Assembly (NCBI GenBank): GCA_966211815.1 | Contig: CBIHOD010000001.1 | Coordinates: 62,001 to 126,000, forward strand | DNA length: 64,000 nt | Source of the DNA: JANPCX01 sp966211815 | GTDB lineage: Bacteria > Pseudomonadota > Gammaproteobacteria > Burkholderiales > Burkholderiaceae_C | Reading direction: 5' to 3' | Shown here: piece after piece, positions 8,224-15,994 of the stretch | Layout of the letters: every line of letters starts with the position of its first letter | How positions within the stretch are numbered: the first letter of the stretch is position 1 | Program-made: the position numbers and the translations under genes | The notes under the pieces: model-generated | Told to the model about the DNA's origin: nothing | Databases searched by the model: none | What the model saw: the letters and a program-made list of their open reading frames with translations, nothing else

Positions 8224-9450
8224 ATGAGCACGCAGATTCGAGTACTGAAGACGGACGGCGACCACGCCGTCGCGATTGCTCGCCTGTCTGAGCTGATGGA
8301 CATGGACCCCGCAGTGGGGTCTGCCGAAGAGGCTGAGCTGGAGCTGCTGGCCCTGCTCATCCAGTCGTACGAACAGACCAAGTTCCCCCCTACGCCGCCG
8401 GACCCGATCGACGCCATCTTGTTCCGGATGGATCAGCAGCGGCTGGCACACAAGGACCTCGTGCCCTACATCGGCTCGATGTCCAAGGTCTCCGAGGTAC
8501 TGAGCCGCAAGCGTCCCTTGAGCCTCGCGATGATCCGCCGGCTACACGCAGGCCTGGGCATCCCGGCTGACGTGCTGATCGGCGAAGGGCAAGAGCTGTC
8601 GGTTGATTCGACGGTTGACTACACGAAGTTCCCGTTGGCCGAGATGCAGGAACGCGGCCTGTTCGGGCCGAACAAGCGACCGCTGCAGTACCTGAAGGAA
8701 TACGCGGAAGAACTGGTCACGGGCTTCTTTCGATGCGCGTCAGGCCTGGGCGGACAGCCGGTCATGATGCGTGCGACGCTTCATCAAACGGGAGCCCGCA
8801 CCATGGACGAGTACGCGTTCAAGGTCTGGCAAGCCTGCGTGCTGCGAAAGGCACGCGCCATGGCTCTCAAAGGTGCGTATCAGCACGGCGTCATCACGTC
8901 AGAGTGGATCCGCAACCTGACTCGGCTGTCGACCTTCGAGTCCGGCCCTCTGCTGGCTCAGGAGTACCTCTCCAACCATGGCATCGCGTTGGTCTTTGAG
9001 CGGCACTTCGACAAGACCTACCTTGACGGGGCAGCCATGCTGGACGGCGAAGCACCGATCGTTGCGCTGACGCTTCGGCACGACCGCATCGACAACTTCT
9101 GGTTCGCCCTGCTGCACGAACTAATCCACGTCCAACGGCATTTGACTGCGTCGGATCCGTGCATCGCGGACAACCTGGACGACAAGACTCGAACCAGCGA
9201 TCAAGAGCTGGAGGCCGATCGAGAGGCCGGAGAAGCCTTGATTCCAGAGGCCGCTTGGGTCAACGCCCCAGTCAGGACCAGCTACTCCACCGAGGACGCG
9301 GTCGACCTGGCGCGGCAACTGCAGATTCATCCGGCCATCATTGCCGGGAGAGTTCGCAAGGAGACGGAGAACTGGCGCTTGCTGTCAAACCTGATCAGCT
9401 CGGCTGGCAAGGTCTCCGACTTGTTCAACAACCAACTGGCCTGCCAGTGA
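8224..9450 (+). CDS. higA: HigA-like antitoxin fused to an ImmA/IrrE metallopeptidase
   Basis: 408 residues. The N-terminal ~130 residues are HigA-like, with an Xre-type helix-turn-helix containing LVPYIGSMSKVSEVLSRKRP and ending GLGIPADVLIGEG. The remainder is an ImmA/IrrE-type zinc peptidase with HELIH at 298-302, a downstream acidic stretch (DQELEADREAGEALIP) that supplies the third ligand region, and a C-terminal winged segment. The HTH part should neutralise HigB and repress the operon. The protease part recalls phage-type ImmA, which cleaves a repressor, and may couple toxin release to a signal. The start follows an aggagaagaac ribosome site. Confidence 0.9.
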   Translation: MSTQIRVLKTDGDHAVAIARLSELMDMDPAVGSAEEAELELLALLIQSYEQTKFPPTPPDPIDAILFRMDQQRLAHKDLVPYIGSMSKVSEVLSRKRPLSLAMIRRLHAGLGIPADVLIGEGQELSVDSTVDYTKFPLAEMQERGLFGPNKRPLQYLKEYAEELVTGFFRCASGLGGQPVMMRATLHQTGARTMDEYAFKVWQACVLRKARAMALKGAYQHGVITSEWIRNLTRLSTFESGPLLAQEYLSNHGIALVFERHFDKTYLDGAAMLDGEAPIVALTLRHDRIDNFWFALLHELIHVQRHLTASDPCIADNLDDKTRTSDQELEADREAGEALIPEAAWVNAPVRTSYSTEDAVDLARQLQIHPAIIAGRVRKETENWRLLSNLISSAGKVSDLFNNQLACQ

Positions 9451-9452
9451 GA

Positions 9453-9512
9453 AAGGAGGCGCAACAATGCTGCCGTACAAATAGGAAAGGGCAAGCTTGA
9501 GAGCTTGCCCTT
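9453..9512 (+). promoter_or_regulatory. Mini-ORF followed by a perfect 10-bp hairpin
   Basis: A strong aaaggagg Shine-Dalgarno at 9453-9459 precedes an ATG at 9467 and only four more sense codons (MLPYK, stop at 9482-9484). Two bases later a perfect hairpin begins: aagggcaagc (9487-9496), 6-nt loop, gcttgccctt (9503-9512). No T-run follows. It could be an intrinsic terminator lacking its tail, a leader controlling the ubiquitin-like operon, or the stub of a deleted gene. The remainder up to 9666 shows no gene. Confidence 0.4.
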
Positions 9513-9666
9513 AGGGGTGAATCTGACGCGAACGCCCGACTCGGTTTGGCGATTGAGAGTGTGTCTGCGTCGGAGCCCCCAGTCAAGGCTCCCAAGCGAT
9601 GTCTGTGGTCTTTCGTGGCTGACCAGTCACGGAAAACGTTCATTTCGCTTTACGAAAGGGGCAACC

Positions 9667-10773
9667 ATGCCCAACGCAAACACCTTCCCTCCTGCCCAAG
9701 ATGGGCACTTCATCGAGATCGCTGGCCTCGACCTTGTGTTCAAGCCTGTTCCTCTGGCTGACCACACCCCAACCGGGGCGCAGATTGCCAGCGCAGCTGG
9801 CTACAGTGATGCCCAGGTGGTCACCGTTCTCCACCTGCTGGCCAACGGCGAACTGGAAGACATTCGCCCAACCGAAGTGGTGAGCGTTCCGCAACCCGGC
9901 GGCCGGTTCGTTGTGGTCGTTGCCGACCGCTCGTATCGGCTGACGATCGATGGCAAGCGCATCGATTGGCCCGCGCAGCGGATCTCCGGGAGCATCCTGC
10001 GCCACCTCGGCGGCGTTCAGGCGGACAAACTACTGTGCTTGGAGCGTCAGGACAAGGCCGATGTTGTGGTCGAAGACCACGACTTGGTCGATCTCGGCCA
10101 TGCAGGGGTCGAAGCCTTCTACAGCCGAGCCCCCGTCTGGATCCTCAACATCCAGGGCGTCCGCCTCGAGGTGCCGACGCCAACGATCGTTGTCAGTGAG
10201 GCGATGCGCCAGGCAGGCTTTGACACCAATCAAGGCTGGCACATCTTCCTCAAGGTGGCCGGGCAACCAAAGCGGGAGCTCGAACTCAACTCGGTCGTTG
10301 ACTTGCGGACACCCGGCATCGAGAAGATCCGGTTGACCCCAAAAGATGTGAGCAACGGTGAAGCTGCGCAAGCGCTTCGCCGTGATTTCCCGTTGCTGGA
10401 CGTCGACGAACACTTCCTCGACGAGCACTTTGCCCAGTGGGAGACGGTGCTCGACAACCAGCGGCGCTGGCTGCTGATCTTTGGCTATTCGGTACCCGCA
10501 GGCTACAACCAACAGCAGATCACCTTGGCCCTAGAAGTGCCGCCGACCTACCCCGGGGCGCAAATCGACATGTTCTATGTTTGCCCGGGTCTCGCCCTCA
10601 ACAGTGGTCAGACGATTGAGTGCACGCAGGTACAGGAGGCCATCTGTGGCCAGTCCTACCAGCGGTGGTCACGCCATCGGTCCGATGCCTGTCAGTGGCG
10701 ACCGGACTCCGACAACGTCGTGACGCACCTTGCCCTGGTCGAGTCGGCGCTGGCCAAAGAGGTGCAGCAATGA
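9667..10773 (+). CDS. Triple ubiquitin-like/E2 fusion protein
   Basis: 368 residues. The first two thirds contain three tandem beta-grasp ubiquitin-like segments, at about 14-85, 86-154 and 155-224 (for example YRLTIDGKRIDWPAQRISG and WILNIQGVRLEVPTPTI), of the prokaryotic multi-ubiquitin type. Residues about 241-360 match the prokaryotic E2 family E: FPLLDVDEHFLDEHF, W-x-L-x-I-x-GY-x-VPAGYN, LEVPPTYPGAQIDMFYVCPG, then QRWSRHR. The classical HPN-Cys block of E2 enzymes is not visible, so the catalytic residue is uncertain. The ATG at 9667 follows gaaagggg; the frame is open further upstream, but without a comparable start. The stop overlaps the E1 gene by 4 bp. Presumed role: source or carrier of Ubl in a bacterial conjugation pathway, likely anti-phage. 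Confidence 0.85.
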   Translation: MPNANTFPPAQDGHFIEIAGLDLVFKPVPLADHTPTGAQIASAAGYSDAQVVTVLHLLANGELEDIRPTEVVSVPQPGGRFVVVVADRSYRLTIDGKRIDWPAQRISGSILRHLGGVQADKLLCLERQDKADVVVEDHDLVDLGHAGVEAFYSRAPVWILNIQGVRLEVPTPTIVVSEAMRQAGFDTNQGWHIFLKVAGQPKRELELNSVVDLRTPGIEKIRLTPKDVSNGEAAQALRRDFPLLDVDEHFLDEHFAQWETVLDNQRRWLLIFGYSVPAGYNQQQITLALEVPPTYPGAQIDMFYVCPGLALNSGQTIECTQVQEAICGQSYQRWSRHRSDACQWRPDSDNVVTHLALVESALAKEVQQ

Positions 10774-12161
10774 ACCCGTCCACCAACCTGACGATCACCA
10801 ATGCAGACCACCGGAAACTGCGAGATCACCTCTTTCCAGGCGATGGTCTTGAGGCGGCCGCCATCTTGCTCTGCGCTCGGACTCCTGGTCCACGAGTGCG
10901 CCTGCTCGTAAAGCAGGTCTTGTTGGTGCCGCATTCCGCTTGCAAGGAGCGGCGCTCGGACTACTTGGTTTGGCCGGGGTCGGCGATCGAAGAGGCCATC
11001 GACCTGGCGGAAGCTGATGGCCTCTCTTTGGTACTGACCCACTCGCATCCAGGTGGTCTGTTCGGCTTCTCTCGGCACGACGACCGAAGCGATCTGTTGA
11101 CGGTGCCCAGCCTCTTTCAAGCGCTTGGCGGTCTACACGGCACAGCGATCATGACCCCTGATGGCGCCATCTTGGCGCGTTTGTACCGGCAGGACATGTC
11201 ACCGGTCCCGGTCGAGTCTGTGATGGTTGCCGGTGATGACCTTACCTGGCACTGGGCCGACAGGAAGTTCTTCTCTCGACCAACGGCATTCACCAGCGAG
11301 GCGACCCAAGAGCTCGGTCGCCTCAGTGCCTGCGTCATCGGTGTGTCTGGGACGGGCTCGCTCGTCGCGGAGCAACTTGCGCGGCTTGGATTCGGCCAGG
11401 TGATCCTCATCGACTTCGACAAGATCGAACCGCGCAACCTGAATCGAATCGTCAACTCGACGCTGGCGGACGCCAAGGCTCAGAGATCGAAGGTCGTTGC
11501 GTTTGCTGAAGCTGTGACCAGCTACAGGGGCGAGGGGGTCGCCGTGCCGGTGAACGCGTCTATCTCGACACGCGAAGCCGTGCTGTGCGCCACCCAAACC
11601 GACGTGATGTTCTCGTGCGTCGACACCCTTGACGCTCGACAGATCGCAGATCTTTTGGCGGCCAGCTTCTTGATTCCGCTGTTCGACGTCGGGGTCTCGA
11701 TTCCCACCAGAAGGGCGACGGGAGGATCAGCTATCGCTGACGTCTGCGGGCGAATCGACTACGTCCACCCGGGCGGCCCGACGCTTCAAGATCGTGGGGT
11801 CTACGATCCCGCTTCGCTGCGCGCGGAGTACCTGCGGCGCACAGCACCGGATGCACACAGGGAAGAAATGCAGGCCGGCTATCTACGCGGCGTCACCGAA
11901 GAAGCGCCAGCAGTTATTGCGCTGAACATGAGGGCGGCATCCGCATGCGTGATGGAGTTCATCGCGCGGGCCTACCCGTTTCGCCATGAGTCCAACGCTG
12001 CGTACGCCAGAACGCGGTTCAGCCTCGCTGCAAACGAAGAGGAATTCTTCCCGGTTGAGTCGTTCCCGATGACGACCAACCCGCAGTTCGCACGCGGCGA
12101 CTCGGAGCCGCTCCTGGGGCTACCCGCCCTTCGTGCGCCGAAGTCGAAGGCAATCGCATGA
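10770..12161 (+). CDS. JAB/JAMM peptidase-E1 (ThiF) fusion for ubiquitin-like conjugation
   Basis: 463 residues. The N-terminal JAB metallopeptidase has HSHP at 91-94, then S101 and D104, giving the complete HxHPx6SxxD JAMM signature, with E28 a candidate catalytic glutamate. The C-terminal ThiF/E1 adenylation domain has GVSGTGSLVAEQLARLG at about 191-207 and LIDFDKIEPRNLNR at about 213-226. Where such E1s usually carry a catalytic or zinc cysteine (PGGPCLxC), this one reads PGGPTLQDRG (about 334-343), with no cysteine. It should adenylate a Ubl tail and process or remove Ubl. It starts by 4-bp overlap with the Ubl-E2 gene and overlaps the next gene. Confidence 0.88.
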   Translation: MNPSTNLTITNADHRKLRDHLFPGDGLEAAAILLCARTPGPRVRLLVKQVLLVPHSACKERRSDYLVWPGSAIEEAIDLAEADGLSLVLTHSHPGGLFGFSRHDDRSDLLTVPSLFQALGGLHGTAIMTPDGAILARLYRQDMSPVPVESVMVAGDDLTWHWADRKFFSRPTAFTSEATQELGRLSACVIGVSGTGSLVAEQLARLGFGQVILIDFDKIEPRNLNRIVNSTLADAKAQRSKVVAFAEAVTSYRGEGVAVPVNASISTREAVLCATQTDVMFSCVDTLDARQIADLLAASFLIPLFDVGVSIPTRRATGGSAIADVCGRIDYVHPGGPTLQDRGVYDPASLRAEYLRRTAPDAHREEMQAGYLRGVTEEAPAVIALNMRAASACVMEFIARAYPFRHESNAAYARTRFSLAANEEEFFPVESFPMTTNPQFARGDSEPLLGLPALRAPKSKAIA

Positions 12162-12490
12162 AGGCCAAGAGGCTGTTGCTGAGGCTGTTTGACTTCGTGG
12201 CGCCGGCTCGCCGTCTTCAGGTGCTCAGTGGAGACAGCCTGCCTCAGAGGCTGCCGTTCAGGGCCCTGGTGCTGGCGCGGGACGACGACGAAGACTGGTG
12301 TGTAGGAATGCGCTGCCCTTGCGGGTGTGGCAGGAAGATCGAGCTTCTGTTGATCAAAGAGGCTGCGCCCCGCTGGGATCTCGACCTGGACCAGAAAGGT
12401 CGCCCATCGTTGACCCCTTCAGTGTGGTTACGTGACGGCTGTCAGTCGCACTTCTGGATTCGCCATGGTCGAGTGCACTGGTGCCCTTAG
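12158..12490 (+). CDS. DUF6527-type small metal-binding protein of the Ubl operon
   Basis: 110 residues with a clustered cysteine motif CPCGCG (C53, C55, C57) and a second part CQSHFWIRHGRVHWC (C95, H98, C109), together suggesting a zinc site. This layout fits the DUF6527 family that accompanies bacterial multi-ubiquitin/E1/E2 operons. I recall, without being able to check, that it has been proposed as a Ubl-processing peptidase. The ATG overlaps the E1 stop by 4 bp, so it is the third gene of the operon. No signal peptide is seen. Family call good, activity inferred from context. Confidence 0.75.
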   Translation: MKAKRLLLRLFDFVAPARRLQVLSGDSLPQRLPFRALVLARDDDEDWCVGMRCPCGCGRKIELLLIKEAAPRWDLDLDQKGRPSLTPSVWLRDGCQSHFWIRHGRVHWCP

Positions 12491-12677
12491 TTCGAAATTC
12501 GACTGGGCAGTCGCCAAGCAGTGGGGCGACCGGGTAATCGCTGAACGTCAGCGCTCTCTGCGCCGACAACAGCACAAGGCGTAAGCGCACCACTCGGGGC
12601 CCTCCGCGTCATGGTCGAATTTGTAGCGGAAGCCGTCTCGTTGGACTTGTCGGTCATCGAGTGCCGCCTATAACGAT

Positions 12678-12746
12678 GTCGCAAAGTTTATTGCCGCGTC
12701 GCAGTCTTTATTGCCCTGTCGCAGACTGTATTGCCCGTGAACAACA
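12678..12746. mobile_element. Transposon end: three tandem 20-bp repeats at attTn7 of glmS
   Basis: Three contiguous 20-base units lie at 12678-12697, 12698-12717 and 12718-12737, consensus gtcgcaNNNtttattgccNN. Read on the minus strand from glmS, the sequence TGTTGTTCACGGGC begins at 12746, 23 bp after the end of the glmS stop codon. Tn7 and its relatives insert about 23-25 bp past glmS and carry ~20-bp transposase-binding repeats behind a 5'-TGT terminus, so this looks like a Tn7-like end. IS21 ends also carry such repeats and TG termini and remain an alternative. From 12491 to 12677 I see no gene. Confidence 0.55.
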
Positions 12747-12768
12747 GCAACTTAGTTCTTTTGCTTCA

Positions 12769-14664
12769 TCACTCCACCGTCACACTCTTGGCCAGGTTCC
12801 GCGGTTTGTCCACATCCGTCCCCCGCGCGCAGGCCGTGTGATAGGCCAGCAGCTGCAACGGCACCACGTGCAGGATGGCGGACAGGGCGCCGTAGTGCTC
12901 GGGCATGCGGATCACGTGCAGCCCTTCGGCCGACACGATTTTCGTGTCGCCGTCGGCGAACACGTACAGCTGGCCGCCCCGGGCGCGCACCTCCTGGAGG
13001 TTGCTCTTGAGCTTTTCCAGCAGGGTGTCGTTCGGCGCGATCGTGACCACGGGCATTTCGGCGGTGACCAAGGCGAGGGGGCCGTGTTTCAGTTCGCCGG
13101 CCGGGTAGGCCTCGGCGTGGATGTAGCTGATTTCCTTGAGCTTGAGCGCGCCTTCCAGGGCGATGGGGTAGTGCAGGCCGCGCCCCAGGAACAGCGCGTT
13201 TTCCTTGCCGGCGAACTCTTCGGCCCAGGCGATGATCTGGGGCTCCAGGGCGAGCACGCTTTGCACGGCCACGGGCAAATGGCGCAGGTCCTTGATGTGT
13301 TCGGCTTCGTCGCCCTCGTTCAAATGGCCGCGGGTCTGGGCCAGGGCCAGGGTCAGCAGGAACAGGCCGACGAGCTGGGTGGTGAAGGCCTTGGTGGACG
13401 CGACGCCGACTTCGACGCCGGCGCGGGTGATGTAGGCCAGGCGGCATTCGCGGACCATGGCGCTGGTGGCCACGTTGCACACCGTCAGGGTGTGCTGCAT
13501 GCCGAGCGAGCGGGCGTGCTTGAGGGCGGCCAGGGTGTCGGCGGTTTCGCCGCTCTGGCTGATGGTCACGACCAAAGTGCGCGGGTTGGGCACGCTGTCG
13601 CGGTAGCGGTATTCGCTGGCGATCTCGACGCTGGTGGGGATCTTGGCGATGCTTTCCAGCCAATATTTGGCGACCGAGCCGCTGTAGTAGCTCGTGCCGC
13701 AGGCCAGGATCAACACCGAGTCGACTTCCTTGAACACGCCGTAGGCGCCGTCGCCGAAGAGTTCGGGGGTGATGCTTTCGACCGCGTCCAGCGTGTCGGC
13801 GATGGCCTTGGGCTGCTCGAAGATTTCCTTCTGCATGTAGTGGCGATAAGGGCCGAGCTCGGCGGCGCCGGTGTGGGCGTGCACGGTGCGCACCGGGCGC
13901 TCCACCGGCTCGAAGCGGTCGCCGCCCTGGCCGAGGCGGGTGATCCACATCTTGCCGAGCTGCAGGTCGACGACGTCGCCTTCTTCCAGGTAGACGATCT
14001 GGTCGGTCACGCCGGCCAGCGCCATGGCGTCGGAGGCGAGGAAGTGCTCGCCGGCCGCTTCGCCGGTGCCGATGCCCAGCACCAGCGGCGAGCCTTCGCG
14101 GGCACCGATGACGCGGTGGGGCTCGTCGCGGCAGAACACGGCGATGGCGTAGGCGCCTTTGAGCTGGCGCACGGTGCGCTGCACGGCGTCGAGCAGGTCG
14201 CCGTCGTAGAGGTGGTCGACGAGGTGGGCGATGACCTCGGTGTCGGTCTGGCTGGTGAAGGCGTAGCCCTTGGCGACGAGCATGGCGCGCAGCTCGTCGT
14301 GGTTTTCGATGATGCCGTTGTGCACCAGGGCGACGCGGCCGGCGATGGCGGTGTTGGCGTCGGCGCCTTCCCCGGTGACCGAGGCGGGGCCGTGCGAGAA
14401 GTGCGGATGGGCGTTGTGCACCGCCGGCGCGCCGTGGGTGGCCCAGCGGGTGTGGGCGATGCCGGTGCCCGAGGCGATGCCGTCTTCGTTCACATGCGTC
14501 TGCAGCTCGGCCACGCGGGCGGTGCTGCGGGCCCGCTGCAGCTTGCCGCCCTGGTGCACGGCCACGCCGCAGGAGTCATAACCCCGGTATTCGAGGCGCT
14601 TCAGGCCTTCGACCAGGATGGGAACGATGTTGCGGGTGCTGACGGCGCCGACGATGCCACACAT
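12769..14664 (-). CDS. glmS: Glutamine--fructose-6-phosphate aminotransferase (isomerizing)
   Basis: 631 residues; makes glucosamine-6-phosphate, the first step towards UDP-GlcNAc for peptidoglycan and LPS. The N-terminal glutaminase begins MCGIVGAVS with the catalytic Cys2. Two SIS sugar-isomerase domains follow (LILACGTSYYSG, TISQSGETADTLAALK, GRGLHYPIALEGALKLKEIS). It ends in the conserved KSVTVE, the region read by Tn7 target selectors. It is slightly longer than the usual ~610. An AsnC-type regulator is divergent. The 3' side is the boundary with the defence island. Confidence 0.98.
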   Translation of the reverse strand: MCGIVGAVSTRNIVPILVEGLKRLEYRGYDSCGVAVHQGGKLQRARSTARVAELQTHVNEDGIASGTGIAHTRWATHGAPAVHNAHPHFSHGPASVTGEGADANTAIAGRVALVHNGIIENHDELRAMLVAKGYAFTSQTDTEVIAHLVDHLYDGDLLDAVQRTVRQLKGAYAIAVFCRDEPHRVIGAREGSPLVLGIGTGEAAGEHFLASDAMALAGVTDQIVYLEEGDVVDLQLGKMWITRLGQGGDRFEPVERPVRTVHAHTGAAELGPYRHYMQKEIFEQPKAIADTLDAVESITPELFGDGAYGVFKEVDSVLILACGTSYYSGSVAKYWLESIAKIPTSVEIASEYRYRDSVPNPRTLVVTISQSGETADTLAALKHARSLGMQHTLTVCNVATSAMVRECRLAYITRAGVEVGVASTKAFTTQLVGLFLLTLALAQTRGHLNEGDEAEHIKDLRHLPVAVQSVLALEPQIIAWAEEFAGKENALFLGRGLHYPIALEGALKLKEISYIHAEAYPAGELKHGPLALVTAEMPVVTIAPNDTLLEKLKSNLQEVRARGGQLYVFADGDTKIVSAEGLHVIRMPEHYGALSAILHVVPLQLLAYHTACARGTDVDKPRNLAKSVTVE

Positions 14665-14811
14665 GGTGAGGAGTCCTTTTTTCTTGCGGTGTTGTTGAAA
14701 ACCACCCGGCGGAACGACGACGACAGGCCGGAGGAGATCGGTGTGCCGCGATGGTAGGGATCACCTCAAGAAAGATGCGTGCTTAATTCATGTATTTGTG
14801 AAATTTTCATT

Positions 14812-14856
14812 CATTCATTTTTGAATGGTGAATTTTATTTCATGAATAATTGATTA
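14812..14856 (+). promoter_or_regulatory. AT-rich divergent control region of glmS and the AsnC regulator
   Basis: An unusually AT-rich stretch between glmS and the AsnC-family gene holds the palindrome CATTCAttttTGAATG (14812-14827) and repeated attcatt motifs, as expected for an Lrp/AsnC binding site. TTGAAT (14821-14826) and AATAAT (14845-14850), 18 bp apart, could be the regulator's promoter. That would place initiation at about the ATG at 14857, and no Shine-Dalgarno site is visible. Consensus-based prediction only. Confidence 0.4.
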
Positions 14857-15360
14857 ATGGAAGATTCAACCGATTCATTGCTGTTGGATGCGACCGATTG
14901 GCGTTTGCTCGACCTGCTGCAGACCGACGCGTCGCTCACCAACCAGGCTCTCGCCCAGGCCGCCCACATCTCGCCGGCGACCTGCCTGCGTCGGGTGAAG
15001 CGATTGGAGGAAACGGGCGCCATCGTGCGGCGTGTGGCTTTGCTGTCGCCTTCGGTGCTGGGCGCGGGGCTGATGGTGTTCGCCGAAGTCACGCTCGACC
15101 GCCAGGGCGCCGAGCACCTGGCCGCCTTCGAACAGCGTGCCGTCGCCGAGCCCGAGGTGCAGCAATGCCACCGGGTGTCGCCGGGGCCGGACTTCATGCT
15201 GCAGCTGCAGGTGCCTGACATGGCCGTCTGGCACCAGCTGGTGCAGCGGCTGTTCACGCAGGACGCCAACGTGCGCAACGTGAAAAGCTTCTTCAGCGTG
15301 CACCGGGCGAAGTTCGAGACGCGGATCGGGTTGCCGGGGGCTTCGGCCGGTTCAGCCTGA
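14857..15360 (+). CDS. Lrp/AsnC-family transcriptional regulator
   Basis: 167 residues. The N-terminal winged HTH (WRLLDLLQTDASLTNQALAQ and HISPATCLRRVKRLEETGAI) is followed by an AsnC/RAM ligand-binding domain (VTLDRQGAEHLAAFEQ, VQQCHRVSPGPDFMLQLQVP). Such regulators form octamers that sense an amino acid. It is divergent from glmS and separated from it by an AT-rich region with a palindrome, so autoregulation and control of glmS are plausible. The ligand is not deducible. Confidence 0.92.
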   Translation: MEDSTDSLLLDATDWRLLDLLQTDASLTNQALAQAAHISPATCLRRVKRLEETGAIVRRVALLSPSVLGAGLMVFAEVTLDRQGAEHLAAFEQRAVAEPEVQQCHRVSPGPDFMLQLQVPDMAVWHQLVQRLFTQDANVRNVKSFFSVHRAKFETRIGLPGASAGSA

Positions 15361-15419
15361 ACCGACGCCGCGCCATTCCTTTTCCGTTCACCCCGAGGTG
15401 CCGAAGGGCGCGGGCTCCC

Positions 15420-15860
15420 TCACCCGGTCCGCCCGGCCTCGCCAGGTTGTTGCACCAAGGCCATCGCGAAACGCCCTTGCCCGACGGACCAGTCGGAGTA
15501 ATCGTTTTCGTGCGTGAAGATGAAAACGTCGTCGGGCTGGACGCCGGCTTCCCGGCCGAGGTTGGCGGCGATCAGGTGGTACATCGATTTCTTCATCGCG
15601 TCGCTGCGGCCGCGGCGCATCGTGATCTCCACCACCACCACCGCGTCGGAGCGGCGCATGCCGTTGAACGTGCGGCTGTAGAAGAACTGCGCGCCGCCCG
15701 CGGCCTGTTCGCCGCCCGCGCCGTGTTCGCTGATGAGATTGAAAAGTTCGTCGGCCGGCATGCCGATGCCGTCCACCAGGGCGTGGTGGATGGCGCTGAC
15801 GATGGCGTGGCGCTGCCGGGGCGGCGTGCCGACGGGAACGCTGGTGCGGATGAAGGGCAT
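15420..15860 (-). CDS. Tautomerase-superfamily protein
   Basis: 146 residues beginning MPFIRTSVP, with the N-terminal proline that serves as catalytic base in tautomerases once Met is removed. The rest is of the longer, two-repeat tautomerase type (VGTPPRQRHAIVSAIHHALV, then FIFTHENDYSDWSVGQGR). I take the ATG at 15858-15860 because it exposes Pro1; the open frame extends 60 bp further upstream. It probably tautomerises or dehalogenates a small carboxylic acid; the substrate is unknown. The LysR gene at 15995 is divergent and is a likely regulator. Confidence 0.85.
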   Translation of the reverse strand: MPFIRTSVPVGTPPRQRHAIVSAIHHALVDGIGMPADELFNLISEHGAGGEQAAGGAQFFYSRTFNGMRRSDAVVVVEITMRRGRSDAMKKSMYHLIAANLGREAGVQPDDVFIFTHENDYSDWSVGQGRFAMALVQQPGEAGRTG

Positions 15861-15994
15861 GTGAGTTTCTTTCCGATGTATCGTGTGAATGGCGCGATGG
15901 CGATGGACCAGCGCCCTCAAGAAGTTTCCCGGCAGTACGCTGCCGGGGCAAACGACTTTTGCGCTGCTGCAATGTGAAATAAACTCACAACGCC

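Noticed and set aside
12678..12737. Three tandem 20-bp units considered as a CRISPR array
   Set aside because: The units are contiguous without unique spacers and no cas genes are near; a transposase-binding array fits better.
12661..14757. 698-codon Gly/Val/His-rich open frame opposite glmS
   Set aside because: Antisense shadow of glmS; its repetitive look mirrors GlmS codon usage.
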